Origin: Streptomyces sp. NBC_01241
Lineage (GTDB): Bacteria; Actinomycetota; Actinomycetes; Streptomycetales; Streptomycetaceae
DNA length: 64,000 nucleotides
Assembly: GCF_041435435.1 (NCBI RefSeq)
Contig: NZ_CP108494.1
Span: forward strand, 5,924,501 to 5,988,500
Reading direction: 5' to 3'
Below the pieces are notes generated by a model. It did no database searches and was not told where the DNA came from. It saw nothing but the letters and a program-made list of their open reading frames with translations. Position numbers and translations under genes: made by a program. Below, piece after piece: positions 58,961 through 64,000 of the stretch. Numbering within the stretch: position 1 is the first letter of the stretch; the number at the start of each line of letters is the position of its first letter.

Positions 58961-60667
58961 TCAGTTCGGCGGTGCGTCCTTGCGCAGCCGGAACCAGTAG
59001 AAACCGTGTCCGGCGAGAGTCAGCAGGTAGGGCCACTCGCCGATGGCGGGGAAGCGCACCCCGCCGATCAGCTCCACCGGATGACGCCCGTTGAACGACC
59101 GCAGATCGACCTCCGTCGGCTGCGCGAACCGCGAGAAGTTGTGCACGCACAGCACGAGATCGTCCCCGTGCTCCCGGGTGAAGGCGAGCACGGCGGGGTT
59201 CGACGACGGCAGTTCGCTGAACGAACCGAGACCGAAGGCGGGGTTTTGCTTACGGATCTCGATCATCCGCCGCGTCCAGTGCAGCAGTGACGACGGAGAC
59301 GCCATCGACGCTTCGACATTGGCGACTTGATAGCCGTAGACCGGATCCATGATCGTGGGGAGGTAGAGCCGCCCGGGGTCGCTGGAGGAGAATCCGGCGT
59401 TCCGGTCGGGGGTCCACTGCATCGGCGTGCGGACCGCGTCCCGGTCGCCCAGCCAGATGTTGTCGCCCATCCCGATCTCGTCCCCGTAATAGAGGATCGG
59501 GGAGCCGGGCAGGGACAACAACAGCGCCGTGAACAGCTCGATCTGGTTGCGGTCGTTGTCCAGCAGGGGGGCGAGCCGCCGCCGGATGCCGATGTTGGCC
59601 CGCATCCGCGGATCCTTGGCGTACTCCGCGTACATGTAGTCGCGCTCTTCGTCCGTGACCATTTCGAGGGTGAGCTCGTCGTGGTTGCGCAGGAAGATGC
59701 CCCACTGACAGTTCTTCGGGATCGCCGGTGTCTTCGCCAGGATTTCGGAGACCGGGTAGCGGCTCTCGCGCCGGACGGCCATGAAGATCCGTGGCATCAC
59801 CGGGAAATGGAACGCCATGTGGCACTCGTCGCCGCCGGCCTGGAACTCGCCGAAGTAGTCGACGACGTCCTCCGGCCACTGGTTGGCCTCGGCGAGCAGC
59901 ACGGTGTCCGGGTAGTGCGCGTCGATCTCCTTGCGGACCCGCTTGAGGAAGTCGTGGGTCTCCGGGAGGTTCTCGCAGTTGGTTCCCTCGCGCTGGTAGA
60001 GGTACGGCACGGCGTCCACGCGGAAACCGTCGATGCCGAGGTCCAGCCAGAAGCGCAGCGCGGAGATGATCTCCTCCTGCACCGCCGGGTTCTCGTAGTT
60101 GAGATCGGGCTGGTGGGAGAAGAACCGGTGCCAGTAGTACTGCTTGCGCACCGGGTCGAAGGTCCAGTTGGACGTCTCCGTGTCGACGAAGATGATCCGG
60201 GCGTCCGGGAACTGCTTGTCGTCGTCGGCCCAGACGTAGTAGTCGCCGTACGGCCCGTCGGGGTCGGTGCGGGACTGCTGGAACCACTCGTGCTGATCGC
60301 TCGTGTGGTTCATGACGAAGTCGATGATCACGCGCATGCCGCGCTGGTGCGCGGCGTCGACGAACTCCACGAAGTCGGCCAGGTCGCCGAACTCCGGGAG
60401 CACGGCGGTGTAGTCGGAGACGTCGTAACCGCCGTCGCGCAGCGGCGACTTGAAGAACGGCGGCAGCCAGAGGCAGTCGACGCCGAGCCACTGCAGATAG
60501 TCCAGCTTGGCGGTGATGCCCTTGAGGTCGCCGATGCCGTCGCCGTTGGAGTCCTGGAAGGATCGGACGAGGACCTCGTAGAAAACGGCACGCTTGAACC
60601 AGTCGGGATCGCGGTCCTTGGCCGGGGTGTCCTCGAACAGGTCGTGGACGGGCTCATTGACGATCAT
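58961..60667 (-). CDS. treS: trehalose synthase (maltose alpha-D-glucosyltransferase)
   Basis: 568 aa, GH13. Signatures: VDCLWLPPFFKSPLRDGGYD, VIIDFVMNHTSDQHEWFQQS, GIDGFRVDAVPYLYQREGTN with the nucleophile, VLLAEANQWPEDVVDYFGE, and IFLRNHDELTLEMV. It interconverts trehalose and maltose. The ATG overlaps the stop of glgE by four bases (ATGA), showing coupled translation. Confidence 0.96.
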   Translation of the reverse strand: MIVNEPVHDLFEDTPAKDRDPDWFKRAVFYEVLVRSFQDSNGDGIGDLKGITAKLDYLQWLGVDCLWLPPFFKSPLRDGGYDVSDYTAVLPEFGDLADFVEFVDAAHQRGMRVIIDFVMNHTSDQHEWFQQSRTDPDGPYGDYYVWADDDKQFPDARIIFVDTETSNWTFDPVRKQYYWHRFFSHQPDLNYENPAVQEEIISALRFWLDLGIDGFRVDAVPYLYQREGTNCENLPETHDFLKRVRKEIDAHYPDTVLLAEANQWPEDVVDYFGEFQAGGDECHMAFHFPVMPRIFMAVRRESRYPVSEILAKTPAIPKNCQWGIFLRNHDELTLEMVTDEERDYMYAEYAKDPRMRANIGIRRRLAPLLDNDRNQIELFTALLLSLPGSPILYYGDEIGMGDNIWLGDRDAVRTPMQWTPDRNAGFSSSDPGRLYLPTIMDPVYGYQVANVEASMASPSSLLHWTRRMIEIRKQNPAFGLGSFSELPSSNPAVLAFTREHGDDLVLCVHNFSRFAQPTEVDLRSFNGRHPVELIGGVRFPAIGEWPYLLTLAGHGFYWFRLRKDAPPN

Positions 60668-62847
60668 GGTGTGGGTGACCCTCCGGTCGGCGGGGACGGT
60701 CGCAGGACGACGATGTGCGCGGGCGTGACGCCCGGCTCCAGACGCACATAGAAGGTCCTGCCCCAGTGATAGGTATCGCCGGTGAGCTCGTCGCGCACCG
60801 GCACGCTCTCGTGCCGGTCGAGGCCGAGTCGCGGCATGTCCAACGAGACCGTGGCCTCGTGGGTGTGGTGCGGGTCGAGGTTGACGACCACCAGAACGAT
60901 GTTCGAACCCGAACGCTTGCTGTAGACGATCAACGCGTCGTTGTCGACGGAGTGGAAGTGCACATCGCGCAGTTGCTGCAGCGCCGGGTGGCGGCGCCTG
61001 ATGCGGTTGAGACGGGTGATGAGCGGGGCCAGTGAGCGGCCCTCGCGCTCCGCCGACTCCCAGTCCCTGGGCCGGATCTCATACTTCTCCGAGTGGAGGT
61101 ACTCCTCGCTGCCGGGCCGGATCGGGGTGTTCTCGCACAGTTCGTACCCCGCGTACACACCCCAGGCCGGCGAGAGCGTGGCGGCGAGAACGGCCCGCGC
61201 CTCGAAGGCCGGACGGCCCCCGTCCTGGAGGTAGCCCGACAGGATGTCCGGGGTGTTCACGAAGAAGTTGGGGCGCATGTAGGAGGCGGTCTCGCCCGAC
61301 AACTCGGTCACGTAGTCGGTGATTTCCTGCTTGCTGTTGCGCCAGGTGAAATACGTGTAGGACTGCTGGAAGCCGATGGCGGCGAGCGTACGCATCATCG
61401 CGGGCCGGGTGAATGCCTCGGCCAGGAAGATCACATCCGGGTCGGTCCGGTTGATATCGGCGATCACCTTCTCCCAGAAGATCACCGGTTTGGTGTGCGG
61501 ATTGTCGACGCGGAAGATCCGTACCCCGTGGCCCATCCAGAAACGGAGAATGCACCCGGTCTCCTCGACCAGGCCGGGCAGGTCCTTGTCGAAGGCGATC
61601 GGATAGATGTCCTGGTATTTCTTCGGCGGATTCTCCGCGTACGCGATCGTGCCGTCCGCGCGGTGATGGAACCACTCGGGGTGTTTTTCGACCCAGGGGT
61701 GGTCGGGGGAACACTGGAGCGCGAAATCCAGCGCGATCTCCATGCGCAGGGTGCGGGCGGTAGCGACGAAATGATCGAAGTCGTCGAGCGTGCCGAGTTC
61801 GGGATGGACGGCGTCGTGACCGCCCTCGGTCGAACCGATCGCCCAGGGCACGCCCACGTCGTGCGGGGCGGGGGAGAGCGAGTTGTCGGGGCCCTTGCGG
61901 TGGGTGGTTCCGATGGGGTGGATGGGCGGGAGATAGACGACGTCGAAGCCCATGGCGGCGACCGCGGGAAGCCGTTCGGCGGCCGTACGGAACGTGCCGC
62001 TGATGATCCTCTCCGGCTGGACCGCCGTCTTTCCCGCCCTGCCGGTTCTGCCCTTCTTCGCCGTACCGGCGGGCTTGGCCGGTACCACCCTGGCGCCCTC
62101 CGAACGGGGGAACAGCTCGTACCAGGAGCCGAACAGGGCCCGCCGGCGCTCGACCAGCAGGGGGAGTGGGTGGGACGCGGTGACCAGTTCGCGCAGCGGG
62201 TGACGGTCGAGCGCGGCCCGCGCCGCGGGGACGAGCGCCGCGGCGAGCCGGGCGGCGGCCGGGCGGGACTTGTCGCGCAGGGCGTCGGCCGCGTCCAGCA
62301 CCGCCTCGCGCCCGTCGCGCTTGGGCACGCCCGCGGCGGCCCGTTCATACAGCTCGGCGCCCTCCGCCAGGACGAGCGCGGTGTCGATCCCGGCCGGGAT
62401 CTTGATCCGGGCCTGCTGCCGCCAGGTGGTGACCGGATCGCTCCAGGCCTCGACCGTATACGTCCAGTGGCCCTCGCAGGCCGGGGTGACATCGGCGCCC
62501 CAGCGGTCGGTGCCGGGGGCGAGCTCGCGCATCGGCGTCCAGCGACCGGGGCGCCCGTTCGGATCCAGCAGGACCACATTGGCGGCGACGGCGTCATGGC
62601 CCTCCTGGAAGACGGTCGCGGTGACCTGGAACGTCTCACCGGCAACGGCCTTGGCAGGCCTTCTGCCGCAGTCGACGAGTGGGCGGACGTCGAGGACGGG
62701 AATGCGACCGATCATGGAATCACCTGGGGACTGAGGCTCGGACCGAACGGGACGCGACGCGACCGCGGAGGGCGGAATTCGCGCACCGCGACCGATGGGG
62801 TCCGTCCTTTCTAGCTGCTCTGTTGACGACTGACGGGGTGTGGGCAT
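60664..62847 (-). CDS. glgE: alpha-1,4-glucan:maltose-1-phosphate maltosyltransferase (GlgE)
   Basis: 727 aa from ATG 62847 (MPTPRQSSTEQLERTDPIGR), chosen because AGGAG precedes it and the N-terminus resembles that of S. coelicolor GlgE as I recall it. ATG 62715 (MIGRIPVLDVRP), also with a good ribosome site, is the alternative. GH13_3: IHPIGTTHRKGPDNSLSPAP, EIALDFALQCSPDHPWVEKH, VRIFRVDNPHTKPVIFWEKV with the nucleophile, VIFLAEAFTRPAMMRTLAAI with the acid/base. A Lys/Gly/Arg-rich insert (PAKPAGTAKKGRTGRAGKTA) precedes the barrel. It extends alpha-1,4-glucan by maltosyl units. Confidence 0.95.
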   Translation of the reverse strand: MPTPRQSSTEQLERTDPIGRGARIPPSAVASRPVRSEPQSPGDSMIGRIPVLDVRPLVDCGRRPAKAVAGETFQVTATVFQEGHDAVAANVVLLDPNGRPGRWTPMRELAPGTDRWGADVTPACEGHWTYTVEAWSDPVTTWRQQARIKIPAGIDTALVLAEGAELYERAAAGVPKRDGREAVLDAADALRDKSRPAAARLAAALVPAARAALDRHPLRELVTASHPLPLLVERRRALFGSWYELFPRSEGARVVPAKPAGTAKKGRTGRAGKTAVQPERIISGTFRTAAERLPAVAAMGFDVVYLPPIHPIGTTHRKGPDNSLSPAPHDVGVPWAIGSTEGGHDAVHPELGTLDDFDHFVATARTLRMEIALDFALQCSPDHPWVEKHPEWFHHRADGTIAYAENPPKKYQDIYPIAFDKDLPGLVEETGCILRFWMGHGVRIFRVDNPHTKPVIFWEKVIADINRTDPDVIFLAEAFTRPAMMRTLAAIGFQQSYTYFTWRNSKQEITDYVTELSGETASYMRPNFFVNTPDILSGYLQDGGRPAFEARAVLAATLSPAWGVYAGYELCENTPIRPGSEEYLHSEKYEIRPRDWESAEREGRSLAPLITRLNRIRRRHPALQQLRDVHFHSVDNDALIVYSKRSGSNIVLVVVNLDPHHTHEATVSLDMPRLGLDRHESVPVRDELTGDTYHWGRTFYVRLEPGVTPAHIVVLRPSPPTGGSPTP

Positions 62848-63406
62848 GGCCGCTCCTGTCCGCATTCACTCGAATGGCACTCGAATGGCTGGGGTGCGGA
62901 TGTGTTTCGCGGAGGTAAACCGGCTGGACACCGGTCCCGCGGGTGCCTCGTATTCATGCTGCATTCGGGCGGCATTCGCATGTTCCCGTGACGCACTCGG
63001 GCTCCGTACCGGAGAAGCCTTCCCACGATTCCCGGGAGGGCAATCCGGTGGTGTGTCAACTACTCGGGCGTATCTGTAACGAACTGAATGCGCCGAGCGC
63101 TGCCGCACGTGCGCGGGCTCGTCGGTGCTTCCCGGACGCCACTGGGCAGCTTTCCCCTTGGTGCGGCGTGTCACAAGACCGGACGAGGCAAGGGAATCGG
63201 CCATTACCTGCGGGGCGGATGTGTCTATACGGGCCGTGAGGGGCGCCGGGTGCGGATGAGGCGGATCGGTCGGCGCGGAGATCGCCCCCGGGCGGAAACG
63301 GAGCGGAACAGGGGTGCGGCCCACGGCTGATGCCGAGGGTGACGGAGCGGCGCACCCCCGTGGTGCGTCCCCTCGGATTCGTACGTCCCCTGTAATGGTG
63401 GAATAC
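62848..63406. promoter_or_regulatory. divergent glgE/glgP region with repeated GCATTCG/CGAATGG motifs
   Basis: No gene is supported. ACTCGAATGG is at 62868-62877 and 62879-62888, and GCATTCG is at 62961-62967 and 62972-62978. These are mostly about 11 bp apart within each pair, i.e. one DNA turn. They could be regulator sites for the glgE operon or for glgP. I see no strong terminator here. Confidence 0.4.
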
Positions 63407-64000
63407 GTGAAGGCCATTCGTCGATTCACCGTGCGTCCCGTCCTCCCCGATCCCCTTCAACCGCTCAGCGACCTCGCCCGCAATCTGCGCTGGTCCTGGC
63501 ACACCGAGACCCGTGAGCTCTTCCAGGCCGTCGACCCGGAGGTCCGGCGGACGGCGGAGTGCGACCCCGTGCGGCTGCTCGGTGCCGTATCCGCCGGGCG
63601 ACTCGCCGAGCTCGCCCGCGACGAGCAGTTCCTGCACCGGCTGACCGAGGCGTCCGCGGACCTCCGGGACTACCTGGACGGATCCAGGTGGTACCAGGAG
63701 CAACTGGCCCAGGGGGCGGAGCTGCCGGCCGCCATCGCCTATTTCTCACCCGAGTTCGGGGTGACCGCCGCTCTGCCCCAGTACTCCGGCGGACTCGGGA
63801 TCCTCGCCGGGGACCACCTGAAGGCCGCCAGCGACCTCGGCGTCCCCCTCGTCGCGGTCGGCCTGCTCTACCGGCACGGCTACTTCCGCCAGAGCCTGTC
63901 CCGCGACGGCTGGCAGCAGGAGCACTACCCCGTGCTCGATCCGAACGAGCTGCCGCTCACCCTGTTGCGCGAAGCCGACGGCACCCCGAGCCGGGTGGTG
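63407..64000 (+). CDS. glgP: alpha-glucan (glycogen/maltodextrin) phosphorylase, N-terminal part
   Basis: The first 198 codons; the gene leaves the window. GTG 63407 (VKAIRRFTVRPVLPDPLQPL) is preferred over ATG 63395, which would add MVEY. The DUF3417-type N-terminal region of actinobacterial GlgP (DLARNLRWSWHTETRELFQA) leads into AYFSPEFGVTAALPQYSGGL and GILAGDHLKAASDLGVPLVA, strongly conserved in this phosphorylase family. It releases glucose 1-phosphate from alpha-glucan. It is divergent from glgE. Confidence 0.9.
   Translation, partial: MKAIRRFTVRPVLPDPLQPLSDLARNLRWSWHTETRELFQAVDPEVRRTAECDPVRLLGAVSAGRLAELARDEQFLHRLTEASADLRDYLDGSRWYQEQLAQGAELPAAIAYFSPEFGVTAALPQYSGGLGILAGDHLKAASDLGVPLVAVGLLYRHGYFRQSLSRDGWQQEHYPVLDPNELPLTLLREADGTPSRVV

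Noticed and set aside
1..64000. tRNA, rRNA or insertion-sequence transposase genes
   Set aside because: None was recognised by eye. The kdp block has no visible integrase, transposase or tRNA-type attachment site, so homologous recombination is favoured for its insertion.

Overview
The window looks like a chromosomal core segment of a Streptomyces-type actinomycete. GC content is very high, GTG/TTG starts and start-stop overlaps of the ATGA/GTGA type are common, and several promoters appear leaderless. The gene order from scy through mce, a thiolase, meaB, an AbsC-like MarR regulator and icmA to the glgB-mak-treS-glgE-glgP cluster is what I remember from Streptomyces coelicolor around SCO5397-SCO5444. 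That match is from memory, not from a search.

Layout. 0.0-3.2 kb: start of the cytoskeletal gene scy, then methylmalonyl-CoA epimerase, a thiolase and the MeaB GTPase. 3.6-8.4 kb: two tandem receptor-like Ser/Thr kinases with extracellular PQQ-type beta-propellers. 8.4-9.8 kb: wreckage of a PepSY protein/response regulator/histidine kinase module. 9.9-16.5 kb: AbsC-like regulator, three overlapping AIM24 genes, a DUF3817 membrane protein, a thiamine-binding-type protein, a winged-helix regulator divergent from an MFS transporter, and another MarR protein. 16.7-22.6 kb: alcohol dehydrogenase and divergent TetR, a second DUF3817 gene, icmA behind an operator-bearing promoter, a TetR, and a thioredoxin-TPR protein. 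22.6-25.9 kb: an exported/membrane trio (DUF6230, DUF6114 and a Pro/Ser-rich secreted protein).

25.9-32.2 kb is central carbon metabolism: pyk, ackA and pta on the minus strand, with pfkA divergent. 33.2-37.1 kb is a CitA/CitB-like two-component system divergent from a DctA-type dicarboxylate symporter. 37.1-41.3 kb holds MerR plus thioredoxin, a DGPF protein with its ECF42 sigma factor, and an ECF41 (SigJ-like) sigma factor. 41.3-45.3 kb holds a Streptomyces-type HTH protein and a HelR/HelD-like RNA polymerase-associated helicase.

45.2-57.2 kb is the most unusual part. A 3' fragment of glgB sits tail-to-tail with the helicase gene. It is followed by an imine-reductase-like gene and a kdp potassium-ATPase locus (KdpD-like sensor, a 27-residue membrane microprotein, kdpF, kdpA, kdpB, kdpC), and then by a complete glgB. 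The kdp block is therefore bracketed by a direct repeat of the glgB 3' part, as if it had been inserted by recombination. The KdpD-like protein lacks the phospho-acceptor histidine, and no kdpE is present in the window.

57.3-64.0 kb encodes the GlgE alpha-glucan pathway: maltokinase, trehalose synthase, GlgE and the start of glycogen phosphorylase. Two genes, pta and the ECF42 sigma factor, carry in-frame insertions of short Streptomyces-type repeats.
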